Assembly: GCF_004366075.1 (NCBI RefSeq)
Contig: NZ_SODU01000003.1
Location: forward strand, 1-64,000
Reading direction: 5' to 3'
DNA length: 64,000 nucleotides
Origin: Kribbella pratensis
GTDB lineage: Bacteria; Actinomycetota; Actinomycetes; Propionibacteriales; Kribbellaceae
Below the pieces are notes generated by a model that searched no databases, was not told the DNA's origin, and saw only the letters and a program-made list of their open reading frames with translations. A program made the position numbers and the translations under genes. Shown here piece after piece: positions 51,032 to 58,839 of the stretch (the stretch's first letter is position 1; each line of letters begins with the position of its first letter).

Positions 51032-51779
51032 CCGCGATCAGCCGCGCCCGCGGACGGTGTGTCCACTCTCCCGCCGGCGCCGCCGCGACGTACCGCTCCC
51101 GCAGGTCCGCAACGTAGTCGTCGCCGCGCGCCAACGCGAGCGCCCGCAGCGGCCCGGCGTGGTTGGCCGCGTCGAAGTACGTCGCCGCGTCGGGATGCGT
51201 CATCGGATACGAGATCAGCTCGTCCCGCTCGATCACCGCGCCGTCCAGCGCCGGGAGCAACGCGTCCTCCCAGGAGCGGTCGCGCTCGGCGCCGATCACC
51301 TTGTCGAGCAACTCGAACGGACCCGTCTCCTCGATCACCTCCGGCCAATAGAGCACGCGCAGGCGGCCGTCCGTCCGGAGTACGTCGTACCAGGACCGGA
51401 TCGCCGTCACCGGATCGGGGAGCTGCTGCAGCCCGAACACCGAGACCACCGCCGCCGGCGACCAGGCCGGGTCGAGCCTGGAGGCGTCGCCTTGAACGAC
51501 CTCGACCATTGGCCGCTCACCCGCCCGCCGACGGGCCAGCCGGACCATCTCGGCCGACAGGTCGACCCCGATGATCCGCCGGTCCGGGAAGCGCGGGGCG
51601 AGCAGGTCCAGCTCGGGGAAGGTGCCGCAGCACGGCACGACGACCGGACCGTCGGGCAGCTCGCGCACGGCGTCGACCGCGGCCTGGACCCAGGGGGCGA
51701 AGCGTGGGACGAAGTACGCCTCGTAGCCGCCGGCCGCCTCGTCCCAGCTGCGGGCGAGCCTGGAGAGGCGGTCGGTCAC
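50985..51779 (-). CDS. class I SAM-dependent methyltransferase
   Basis: 264 residues. SAM-binding motif I is VVVPCCGTFPELDLL (about 48-62; VPCCGTFP replaces the usual D-x-G-x-G), followed by GVDLSAEMVRLAR (motif II, acidic loop) and VVSVFGLQQLPDP. Substrate unknown. The GTG at 51779 overlaps the stop of the truncated haemoglobin gene (GTGA), so the two are coupled. The Cys pair in motif I is unusual but occurs in related actinobacterial proteins. Confidence 0.82.
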   Translation of the reverse strand: MTDRLSRLARSWDEAAGGYEAYFVPRFAPWVQAAVDAVRELPDGPVVVPCCGTFPELDLLAPRFPDRRIIGVDLSAEMVRLARRRAGERPMVEVVQGDASRLDPAWSPAAVVSVFGLQQLPDPVTAIRSWYDVLRTDGRLRVLYWPEVIEETGPFELLDKVIGAERDRSWEDALLPALDGAVIERDELISYPMTHPDAATYFDAANHAGPLRALALARGDDYVADLRERYVAAAPAGEWTHRPRARLIAVRKPRSRAGAARPTS

Positions 51780-52216
51780 GCTTCCAGTCCGTCCCAGGAC
51801 CACCGCGGGACGGGCTGACCGGTGTCGATGTCGTCGAGCCGGTGCCGATACATCGTGTTGAAGGTCGTCCAGGCGAAGTAGTCGTGCAGCACGGACCGGG
51901 TCCGCTCGTCGTCGATGCCGGCCGCGATCACCGCCTCGTCGAAGCAGGCGATCGCGCGGTGGTTCATCTCGTCGTGCTCGCCGTTCCCGGCGTGCCGGCG
52001 CTGCACCGACGCCTCGTCGCCGTACGTCGTGGTGTAGGCCGGCGGCCCACCGAGAGCTTCACCCCAGTACGCCGCCAGCCGCTCGGTGTGATCCGGCTTC
52101 GCCCCGCCGTGGAACGCGTGGCTGACGATCTCGTCCGCCATCACCCGCTCGTGCCACGCCGCCGCCAGCCGCAGCATGCCGTCCGCCCCACCCGCAGCTT
52201 CGTAAACGGTCTCCAT
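51776..52216 (-). CDS. truncated haemoglobin-like protein
   Basis: 146 residues. N-terminal VYEAAGGADGMLRLAAAWHERVMAD, then FHGGAKPDHTERLAAYWGEALGGPPAYT, the pattern of group II truncated globins. A histidine in EMNHRAI is the probable proximal haem ligand. The C-terminal part is longer than in classical group II globins. Likely roles are oxygen or NO chemistry, here perhaps connected to the coupled methyltransferase. ATG 52216. Confidence 0.82.
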   Translation of the reverse strand: METVYEAAGGADGMLRLAAAWHERVMADEIVSHAFHGGAKPDHTERLAAYWGEALGGPPAYTTTYGDEASVQRRHAGNGEHDEMNHRAIACFDEAVIAAGIDDERTRSVLHDYFAWTTFNTMYRHRLDDIDTGQPVPRWSWDGLEA

Positions 52217-52235
52217 ACCACAGCATCCTGACCGA

Positions 52236-53474
52236 TCAGCGGTCCGTTCGGCTAGGAGATCTGAGTACGGCGAGCCGGCGGCGGACGTGTTCGCGTTCGG
52301 GTTCGGAACCGGCGAGGGTGAGCGCGTGTTCGTAGGCGGCGATCGCCTCCGGGACGCGGTCGAGGCGCTGCAGGAGGTCGGCGCGGGCGAGCGCGAACGG
52401 GTGGTAGTCCCGGAGGACGGGTTCCGCGGCCAGCTCGTCCAGGAGGCAGAGTCCTGCCTCGGGGCCATCGCGCAGCGCGATCGCGGCGGCGCGGTTGAGC
52501 GCGATCACGGGTGACGGGTCGAGCTCGAGGAGTACGTCGTACAGCTGGACGATCTGCGGCCAGTCCGTGCCTGCGAAGTCGGTCGCCTCGTCGTGGACAG
52601 CGTTGATCGCGGCCTGGACGGCGTACGGTCCGGCGGGGCGGCCGGTGAGTGCGGCGACGACCAGGTCGCGGCCCTCGGCGATCATCTCCTGCTCCCAGCG
52701 GCTCCGGTCCTGGTCCTCGAGCAGGACGATCTCGCCGTCCGGACCGCTGCGGGCGTCGCGGCGGGCGTGGATCAGCAGCATCAGCGCGAGCAGACCGGTC
52801 GCCTCGCGGGCGTCCGGGAGCAGCCGGTGCAGGATCCGGGCCAGGCGGATCGCTTCCTCGGCCAGGTCCAGGCGCTGCAGGTACGGTCCGGAGCTGGCGG
52901 CGTACCCCTCGGTGAAGACCGAGTAGATGACCTGCAGCACGCCGGGCAGTCGCTCCGGCAGCTCGTCCGGGCCGGGGACGCGGAACGGGATCCGCGCCTC
53001 CCGGATCTTCTTCTTCGCGCGGACGATCCGCTTGGCCATCGTCGCGGTCGGGACCAGGAACGCCCGCGCGACCTCCGGCGTGGTCAGCCCGGCGAGGCAC
53101 CGCAGCGTCAGCGCGCCGCGGTCCTCGGCGGCGAGCGCCGGGTGGGTGCAGGTGAAGAACAGCTGCAGCCGCTCGTCGGGCAGTTCGTCCCCGGTCGCCT
53201 GCGGCGTGGGGCGGTCCGCCTCGACCTGGAGGATCGCGAGTTTGGCGGCGTACACCTGGTCCCTGCGCAGCCGGTCGACCGCCTTGCGCCGGGCGGTGGT
53301 CATCAACCAGCCGCCCGGGTTCGGCGGTACGCCGTCGACGGGCCAGCGCGTGAGCGCCGCCTCGATCGCCTCCGACGTGACCTCCTCGGCCAGGTCGAGG
53401 TCCCCGAACCGCCGGGCCAGCGCTGCGAGCAAGCGGCCGCGCTCCTCCCGGAAGACCGCTTCGACCTGGTCCAT
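52236..53474 (-). CDS. ECF42-group RNA polymerase sigma factor
   Basis: 412 residues. Sigma region 2 (about 1-75, EEVTSEAIEAALTRWP, PGGWLMTTARRKAVDRLRR) and region 4 (about 115-170, with the HTH LTTPEVARAFLVPTATMAKRI) are followed by a long helical TPR-like C-terminal domain (about 185-412), the ECF42 hallmark. Such factors are encoded with DGPF/YCII proteins, as here. ATG 53474 has GGGAG 7 nt upstream; GTG 53480 would overlap the YCII stop. Role of this group is mostly unknown; stress or antibiotic response in some species. Confidence 0.93.
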   Translation of the reverse strand: MDQVEAVFREERGRLLAALARRFGDLDLAEEVTSEAIEAALTRWPVDGVPPNPGGWLMTTARRKAVDRLRRDQVYAAKLAILQVEADRPTPQATGDELPDERLQLFFTCTHPALAAEDRGALTLRCLAGLTTPEVARAFLVPTATMAKRIVRAKKKIREARIPFRVPGPDELPERLPGVLQVIYSVFTEGYAASSGPYLQRLDLAEEAIRLARILHRLLPDAREATGLLALMLLIHARRDARSGPDGEIVLLEDQDRSRWEQEMIAEGRDLVVAALTGRPAGPYAVQAAINAVHDEATDFAGTDWPQIVQLYDVLLELDPSPVIALNRAAAIALRDGPEAGLCLLDELAAEPVLRDYHPFALARADLLQRLDRVPEAIAAYEHALTLAGSEPEREHVRRRLAVLRSPSRTDR

Positions 53475-53476
53475 CG

Positions 53477-53830
53477 TCACGCTCCCGGGAACTCCGCGAC
53501 CGGTCGCACCACGACCGAGCCGCCGCCGCGCGATCCCGGGCACCGCGCGGCCCAGTCGAGCGCGACGTCCAGGTCCGGTACGTCGATCACGTAGAACCCG
53601 CCGAGCACCTCCCTGGTCTCCGCGAACGGCCCGTCGGTCACGGTCCGCTTGCCGTCGTTCGCGACCTGGACGCGGGTCGCGGTGACCAGATCGGCCAGCG
53701 ACTCGGACGCGACCACAACGCCTGAGTCGGTGATCTCCTTGTCGAACCGCATCCAGTCCTCCGGCTCACACCCCACCGGCGTGTCCTGCAGGTCCAGCTC
53801 GCCGGCATTGATCAGCAACAAGTACTTCAC
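53477..53830 (-). CDS. DGPF-domain (YCII-related) protein
   Basis: 117 residues. The family signature TVTDGPFAETREVLGGFYVIDVPD (about 65-88) is intact, and the N-terminus MKYLLLINAGE is typical. It is the standard partner of ECF42 sigma factors and its stop lies within 3 bp of the sigma start. Possibly a small-molecule-binding or catalytic protein whose expression depends on the sigma factor. GTG 53830 has AGGAGG six bases upstream. Confidence 0.92.
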   Translation of the reverse strand: MKYLLLINAGELDLQDTPVGCEPEDWMRFDKEITDSGVVVASESLADLVTATRVQVANDGKRTVTDGPFAETREVLGGFYVIDVPDLDVALDWAARCPGSRGGGSVVVRPVAEFPGA

Positions 53831-53864
53831 GTCGTACCTCCTGTCAGCGTGTCTACAGCATCAC

Positions 53865-53891
53865 CACGAACGGGGTCGCCCCAGATGGACA
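53865..53891 (-). promoter_or_regulatory. candidate ECF42 promoter
   Basis: On the minus strand TGTCCA (53891-53886) and CGTG (53868-53865), 17 bp apart, resemble the TGTCGA/CGT-type motif described for ECF42. It lies about 35 bp before the DGPF start. One -35 base differs from the usual motif. Confidence 0.4.
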
Positions 53892-53894
53892 GCG

Positions 53895-53981
53895 CTAAGG
53901 ACAGGACGTAGTCCGCTCCAGCCAGCTACCACCGAAGGAGCCAGGCGAGGAAGGGTCCTCCATCGCGGACTACCTCCTGTC
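53895..53981. repeat. long inverted repeat containing a 22-codon minus-strand ORF
   Basis: GACAGGACGTAGTCCGC (53900-53916) and GCGGACTACCTCCTGTC (53965-53981) are complementary at 16 of 17 positions, 48 bp apart. On the minus strand AGGAGG (in the right arm) lies 9 nt before ATG 53963, which opens a 22-codon frame (MEDPSSPGSFGG then SWLERTTSCP) ending at 53895. The ORF may be a leader peptide, or chance. Confidence 0.45.
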
Positions 53982-54010
53982 GTTGGCGTCGGATCGGCGA
54001 GGATAGGGAC

Positions 54011-54898
54011 ATGAGTGTTCTGCCTTCAGGTGAGCAATGGGTCCTCCGTGGCGGCGGGTACGAGGGGACGGTGGTGAGTGTCGGCGGCGGGCTGCGGGAG
54101 CTCACGTACGGCGGGCGCCCGGTCCTGCTCGCGTACGGCGAGGACGAGGCGGCGCATGCCGGACTCGGCCAGCACCTGTTCCCGTGGCCGAACCGGATCA
54201 CGGACGGGCAGTACACGTTCGAGGGCGTCGATCAGCAGCTGTACCTGACCGAACCGGCCCGCCAGAACGCGATCCACGGCCTGACCCGCTGGGCGAACTG
54301 GCAACGCATCGATGACGGATCCGATCCGTCGACGGTGGTCGCCGGGCACCAGTTGTTCGGCCAACCCGGGTACCCGCACCAGCTCGAGCTCCGCCTGACC
54401 TATCACCTCACCGACCGCCTGACCGTGACCGCCACGGCCACCAACGTCGGCCGGACGTCAGCGCCGTACGGCTATGGAGCACACCCCTACCTCAGCGTCG
54501 GTCGCCAGATCGACGACTGCCTCCTCGAGTTCTCCGCAGCGCAGCGGCTCGAGGTATCCGCGGACCGGATGGCCCCGACGGGCCTCACAGCGGTCGAAGG
54601 AACGCCGTACGACTTCCGTGAGCCCCGGCTGATCGGCTCGACCTCGATCGACAACGCGTTCACCGGACTGGGCGGCGGCACGTGGTCGGTGTCCCTCACC
54701 GATCCGGACAGCGGTGCCCGCTCGGTGCTGACGAGTGACACGCCGTGGATGCAGCTGTTCACCGGCGAGGCGGTCGGGCGTACGGCGCTCGCGGTCGAGC
54801 CGATGACCTGCCCGCCGGACGCGTTCCGCACCGGTCAGGACCTCGTCGTACTCCAGGCCGGCGACTCACACACGACTAGCTTTCAGGTGTCCGTCTAG
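54011..54898 (+). CDS. aldose 1-epimerase family protein
   Basis: 295 residues, beta-sandwich. The catalytic residues fit: H in NAIHGLTRWANW (about 94), H in YGYGAHPYL (about 157) and E in LAVEPMTCPPDAF (about 263). It interconverts alpha- and beta-anomers of sugars such as galactose or glucose. The 3' end overlaps the convergent PH-domain gene by 23 bp. No neighbouring sugar genes clarify the substrate. Confidence 0.93.
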   Translation: MSVLPSGEQWVLRGGGYEGTVVSVGGGLRELTYGGRPVLLAYGEDEAAHAGLGQHLFPWPNRITDGQYTFEGVDQQLYLTEPARQNAIHGLTRWANWQRIDDGSDPSTVVAGHQLFGQPGYPHQLELRLTYHLTDRLTVTATATNVGRTSAPYGYGAHPYLSVGRQIDDCLLEFSAAQRLEVSADRMAPTGLTAVEGTPYDFREPRLIGSTSIDNAFTGLGGGTWSVSLTDPDSGARSVLTSDTPWMQLFTGEAVGRTALAVEPMTCPPDAFRTGQDLVVLQAGDSHTTSFQVSV

Positions 54899-55352
54899 AC
54901 GGACCGGCGCCGTGTTCGCGGGCGACCGCTGCCAACTGCTTGGCGGCGCGGCTCGCCCGCGCACCCTCGGCGGCCTGGACCGCGAGAATGCCGATCCGGT
55001 TGTCATCGGCATCGAACAGCTGCAACCACGCGTCGCCCGGACGGAACCGCAGCGCGGTGACCTCCGACCACGTCAGCGTGTACGACTTGAACACGTTCCG
55101 GATCCGCAGCCGATCCGCGTACGCCGTCACCCGCAGCGTCGACATCCGGTACAAGATCCACAGCACCGCCCCGAAGAACGCCAGCAGGGTGAACCGCTGG
55201 AACCAGTCGAACGACGCCCGATCGTCCGGCGACAACCGGAACCAGATCACCCCGAACACGGCGATCAACGACAACCCCATCCCAGCCGCCATCGCCGCCA
55301 CGATCCGCGGGTGGAACACGAACAGCCTGTCTCTCGGCGCGGATCCGGGCAT
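54876..55352 (-). CDS. PH-domain membrane protein
   Basis: 158 residues. Two hydrophobic helices (about 14-38, 52-68) are followed by a bacterial PH-like domain (about 72-130, LRVTAYADRLRIRNVFKSYTLTW). Such proteins regularly follow hisE-hisG in actinobacteria. The gap to hisG is 11 bp, so they are probably co-transcribed. Function unknown. Confidence 0.82.
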   Translation of the reverse strand: MPGSAPRDRLFVFHPRIVAAMAAGMGLSLIAVFGVIWFRLSPDDRASFDWFQRFTLLAFFGAVLWILYRMSTLRVTAYADRLRIRNVFKSYTLTWSEVTALRFRPGDAWLQLFDADDNRIGILAVQAAEGARASRAAKQLAAVAREHGAGPSRRTPES

Positions 55353-55363
55353 GACAGCGGGTT

Positions 55364-56212
55364 TCAGATCCGGCAGGCGTGGATGTCGGTGGTGAGGATC
55401 GCGCGGGCGCCGACCTCCCAGAGCTGATCCATCAGGCGCTGCGCCTCGGCCCGCTTCACCATGACCCGGACGGCGACCCAGCCCTGCCGGTGCAGCGGCG
55501 AGACGGTCGGTGACTCCAGGCCGGGCGCGACCGCGGTGGCCGCGTCGACGTCCTCGGCGCGGATGTCGTAGTCCATCATCACGTAGTTCCGCGCGATCAG
55601 GACGCCCTCGAGCCGGCGAACCAGCTGCTGCAGTCCGTTCGCCGGGTTCTCGACGCCGTTCCGCTTGATCAGCACGGCCTCGGACTGCAGGATCGGCTCC
55701 CCGAAGACCTCAAGCCCCGCCTGGCGCAGCGTCGTACCGGTCTCGACGACGTCCGCGATCACGTCCGCGACGCCCAGCTGGACGGCCGACTCCACGGCAC
55801 CGTCGAGGCGGACGACCGCCGCGTCGACGCCGTTCTCGGCCAGGTGGTCCTGCAGTACGCCGGCGTACGACGTGGCGATCCGCTTCCCGGCCAGGTCCTT
55901 CACGGAGTCAGCGACCCCGGGCCGCCCGGCGAACCGGAACGTGGACGAGCCGAATCCGAGGCCCATGACGACGTCCGCGTCCGCGTGCGAGTCCAGCACC
56001 AGGTCGCGGCCGGAGATGCCGACGTCGAGCGTGCCCTCGCCGACGTACACGGCGATGTCACGCGGGCGGAGGTAGTAGAACTCGACCTCGTTGGCGGCGT
56101 CGGTGAGGGTGAGGTCCTTGGTGGTCCGGCGCTGCTTGTAGCCGGCTTCGACGAGCATCTCGGTGGCGGCTTCGCTCAGCGAGCCCTTGTTCGGTACTGC
56201 GACGCGCAGCAT
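55364..56212 (-). CDS. hisG: ATP phosphoribosyltransferase, long form
   Basis: 282 residues; first step of histidine synthesis, joining ATP and PRPP. The N-terminal MLRVAVPNKGSLSEAATEML and the DVGISGRDLVLDS segment are typical. The C-terminal ~75 residues form the regulatory HisG_C domain, which binds histidine for feedback inhibition, so this is the long (HisZ-independent) form. Follows hisE by 51 bp. Confidence 0.97.
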   Translation of the reverse strand: MLRVAVPNKGSLSEAATEMLVEAGYKQRRTTKDLTLTDAANEVEFYYLRPRDIAVYVGEGTLDVGISGRDLVLDSHADADVVMGLGFGSSTFRFAGRPGVADSVKDLAGKRIATSYAGVLQDHLAENGVDAAVVRLDGAVESAVQLGVADVIADVVETGTTLRQAGLEVFGEPILQSEAVLIKRNGVENPANGLQQLVRRLEGVLIARNYVMMDYDIRAEDVDAATAVAPGLESPTVSPLHRQGWVAVRVMVKRAEAQRLMDQLWEVGARAILTTDIHACRI

Positions 56213-56263
56213 GGCGACTGCCCTTTCTGGGAGGTGTGAACCGGTGATCTGTGGGAGGGGCTC

Positions 56264-56527
56264 CTACAGATGTCGGTACACGTCCTCGAGGTCCAGGCCG
56301 AGCGCGTGCATCATCACCTGGGCGTGGTACAGCAGCTGTGACAGCTCCTCCGCGGCCCGGTCCTTGCTCTCGTACTCGGCAGCCATCCAGAACTCGGCGG
56401 CCTCCTCGACCAGCTTCTTGCCGATCGAGTGCACGCCGGCGTCCAGCGCCGCCACGGTCCCGGAACCTTCCGGCCGTGTCGCCGCCTTCTCACCCAGCTC
56501 GGCAAACAGCTCCTCGAAACTCTTCAT
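56264..56527 (-). CDS. hisE: phosphoribosyl-ATP pyrophosphohydrolase
   Basis: 87 residues, all-helical MazG-like fold, second step of histidine synthesis. KSFEELFAELGEK at the start and KKLVEEAAEFWMAAEYESK with the metal-binding acidic residues, then EELSQLLYHAQVMM, match HisE. In many actinobacteria ribA-ribH directly precede hisE; here over 6 kb of other genes lie between. Confidence 0.97.
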   Translation of the reverse strand: MKSFEELFAELGEKAATRPEGSGTVAALDAGVHSIGKKLVEEAAEFWMAAEYESKDRAAEELSQLLYHAQVMMHALGLDLEDVYRHL

Positions 56528-56576
56528 CGCCCGCCCAGCCTACGGGTCCCGTCCGCGCGCCCCGTCCCCAGGTCCG

Positions 56577-57269
56577 CTAGCCGGACTGTGCGAGCGCCTC
56601 GGAGAGTTGCCGCGGGGGCGAGTGGGCGTCGACGTACCAGTTGTGGCGCTCGGCGAGCAGGCGCTTGACCATCGCATGGTCGACGGTGTCGTCGGGTGTG
56701 CGGAGGTGGTACGGCGGTGGGTAGAAGGCGTCTCCCAGGAGGGCGACGCCGTCGGCGACGACGATGACGGAGTCCGGGGCGTGGTTGCCGCCGACGTGCC
56801 GCAGTACGACGTCGGTCGGGAGGGTGAGCGTGTCCTCGAAGGTCTGGTCCGGGAGGACGATCCGGAAATCGGTCCAGTCGGGGACGGCCAGGGCGCGGGC
56901 TCGGAAGCTGGGGGCGAGCTTGGGGTTGGCTTCGACCTGGTCGCGGAGGTAGCGGTGGCTCCAGGGGCGGCCGGCCTCGGCTTCGAGAAGGTCGACAGCT
57001 GTGGAGTGGGCGATGACGGTGACGTCGGGCCAGGCGCAGGCGCCCCAGGTGTGGTCCCAGTGGTGGTGGGTGTAGACGAGCCACGTCGGCGCGGGCAGGC
57101 CGGCGGCGGCAATCGCCGTACCGACGGCTCTTGCGTGCTCGGGGCTGTTGCCGGCGTCGACGAGGACGCTGCCGCGTTCGTCGGCGATCACGGCGACGGA
57201 CGGGCGGATCGCGTCGGGATCGGGGTCGTGCGGGTAGATCCAGACCCGGCCGGCCAGGTGCTGCAGCAT
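56577..57269 (-). CDS. metallo-beta-lactamase-fold hydrolase
   Basis: 230 residues. The metal motif HHHWDH is at 68-73. Further ligands are the His of HVGGNHAPDS and the Asp of LLGDAFYP. Substrate unknown, with glyoxalase-II-like or quinone-type hydrolases as candidates. TATCGT ends 7 nt before ATG 57269 and no Shine-Dalgarno sequence is seen, suggesting a leaderless mRNA. Only 18 bp separate its start from the divergent P1 peptidase start. Confidence 0.85.
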   Translation of the reverse strand: MLQHLAGRVWIYPHDPDPDAIRPSVAVIADERGSVLVDAGNSPEHARAVGTAIAAAGLPAPTWLVYTHHHWDHTWGACAWPDVTVIAHSTAVDLLEAEAGRPWSHRYLRDQVEANPKLAPSFRARALAVPDWTDFRIVLPDQTFEDTLTLPTDVVLRHVGGNHAPDSVIVVADGVALLGDAFYPPPYHLRTPDDTVDHAMVKRLLAERHNWYVDAHSPPRQLSEALAQSG

Positions 57270-57287
57270 GTGGCCGACGATAGCTGG

Positions 57288-58283
57288 ATGCAGAGTCCTC
57301 GGAGAGTTCGTGAGCTGGGTGTTGTCGTCGGCACGCTGCCCACCGGGCCGCTCAACGCGATCACCGACGTACCGGGGGTGCGGGTCGGACAGACGACGAT
57401 CACCGGCAACGGGCTGAACACCGGGGTGACGGCGATCGTCCCGGACGGCTGGGCGGAGACTCTGCCGGCCTCAGTTGCTGTCGGCAACGGGTACGGGAAG
57501 CTGGTCGGCTCGACGCAGGTGGACGAACTCGGCGTCATCGAAACCCCGATCCTGCTCACCGGGACACTCAGCACGTTCCGCGTCGCGGACGCGCTGGTCA
57601 CCTGGCTCCTTGATCGCAACCCACGAGCGACCAGCCTGAACCCGATCGTCGGCGAGACCAACGACGGCTACCTCTCCGACATCCGCCGCCGCCCGATCAC
57701 GCCCGAGCACGTCTACGCCGCGCTGGACACCGCCTCGGCCGACCTCCCCACCGAAGGCTGCGCTGGAGCCGGCACCGGCACCTGCGCACTCGGTTTCAAG
57801 GCGGGAATCGGTACTGCGTCCCGCACGATTCCGGCGGACCCCACCCGCTCTGCAGAGTTCGGCGAACACACAGTTGGTGTACTCGTGCAGGCGAACTTCT
57901 CCGGTCTGCTGACCGTGCTCGGCCGCCCGGTTCCCGCCCAGGCGATCGATGCGGACGGTAACTCCTGCATGATCGTGGTCGCGACCGACCTCCCGCTCGA
58001 CTCCCGGCAACTCGGGCGACTCGCGCGCCGGGCGATCTTCGCGATGGGCCGAGTCGGCTCCGACTACGCCCCCGGCAGCGGCGACTACGCGATCGCCTTC
58101 ACCACCGCCCGTACGCCGAACTTCCCCGACCGCGACCTCCGCACACCATTCCAAGCAGTCACCGAATCAGTAGAGGAAGCCCTCCTGAACTCCCTCACCA
58201 CGGCCCGAACCACCACCGGCCACCAGACCCACACCGCCCACGCCGTACCCCACCACCTCATCGCGAACCCAAGGGTTCTTTGA
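57288..58283 (+). CDS. P1 (DmpA-like) family peptidase
   Basis: 331 residues of the DmpA/OAT fold, which cuts itself before a catalytic Ser/Thr. ITDVPGVRVGQTTI is the family N-terminal motif. The processing site is probably within DADGNSCMIVVATDLPL (about residue 223, Ser as nucleophile). Also GAGTGTCALGFKAGIGTASR for substrate binding. Relatives are aminopeptidases or beta-aminopeptidases. ATG 57288 gives the family start; no ribosome site. The stop lies inside the left arm of the 58278 repeat. Confidence 0.85.
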   Translation: MQSPRRVRELGVVVGTLPTGPLNAITDVPGVRVGQTTITGNGLNTGVTAIVPDGWAETLPASVAVGNGYGKLVGSTQVDELGVIETPILLTGTLSTFRVADALVTWLLDRNPRATSLNPIVGETNDGYLSDIRRRPITPEHVYAALDTASADLPTEGCAGAGTGTCALGFKAGIGTASRTIPADPTRSAEFGEHTVGVLVQANFSGLLTVLGRPVPAQAIDADGNSCMIVVATDLPLDSRQLGRLARRAIFAMGRVGSDYAPGSGDYAIAFTTARTPNFPDRDLRTPFQAVTESVEEALLNSLTTARTTTGHQTHTAHAVPHHLIANPRVL

Positions 58284-58334
58284 GCACCCACCAACCAAAT
58301 TCGCGGCCGAGATTTGGTTGGTGGGTGCCCAAAG
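58278..58334. repeat. long inverted repeat, copy 2 of the 12318 family
   Basis: The 23-nt arms 58278-58300 and 58312-58334 match at 22 of 23 positions around an 11-nt loop. The core ACCCACCAACCA / TGGTTGGTGGGT and the flanking CTTTG / CAAAG are those of the 12318 element. The one mismatch is at the same place and becomes a G-U pair in minus-strand RNA. It lies between convergent genes and can serve as a bidirectional terminator. Confidence 0.7.
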
Positions 58335-58347
58335 ATGATCGGTGGAG

Positions 58348-58839
58348 CTACGCGAGGACGGGCGTGGGTGGGGTGCGGTGCTTCGTGGGGGCTCGGTGGG
58401 TGAGGGCGGATGCGGTCAGGGTGCCGAAGGCTAGTAGTGCGGCGGTGGTGCGGATCAGATGTGCGAGCTGCCAGCGGTCGCGTACGGCGGCCCAGTCGGC
58501 GGGCGGGTTATGCACCGACCACGCGGACTGGTCCGAGTTGATCGGCAGGTTGATCGCCAGCGTCGTAGCGAAGACAACGACGAGCAGCGCGACCGCGACC
58601 AGCACCACACGCCGATCGTTGCCCCGGGCCCAGATCGTCAGCACCACCGTGGTGACGATCGCCGGTATCAGCGTCACCGAGGCGAGCCGGTCCAGCGAAT
58701 CCAGTTCGACCAGCCGGACCTGCGTATAAACCGACGCCCCGAACCCCCGCAACGAGTTCTCCAGGACCAGCACGCACACCAGGAACCCGGCAAAGACCCC
58801 ACTGAAGAGCAGGCTCAGTCCACGAACAACGCGCGCCAT
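58348..58839 (-). CDS. DUF1772-family membrane protein
   Basis: 163 residues with four hydrophobic helices (about 8-30, 52-72, 82-102, 138-153). The pattern FAGFLVCVLVLENSLR, YTQVR and TLAINLPINSDQ matches DUF1772, a family that includes anthrone-oxygenase-like proteins. The start ATG 58839 overlaps the stop of the upstream NAD(P)-binding protein gene by one base. Function unknown. Confidence 0.75.
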   Translation of the reverse strand: MARVVRGLSLLFSGVFAGFLVCVLVLENSLRGFGASVYTQVRLVELDSLDRLASVTLIPAIVTTVVLTIWARGNDRRVVLVAVALLVVVFATTLAINLPINSDQSAWSVHNPPADWAAVRDRWQLAHLIRTTAALLAFGTLTASALTHRAPTKHRTPPTPVLA

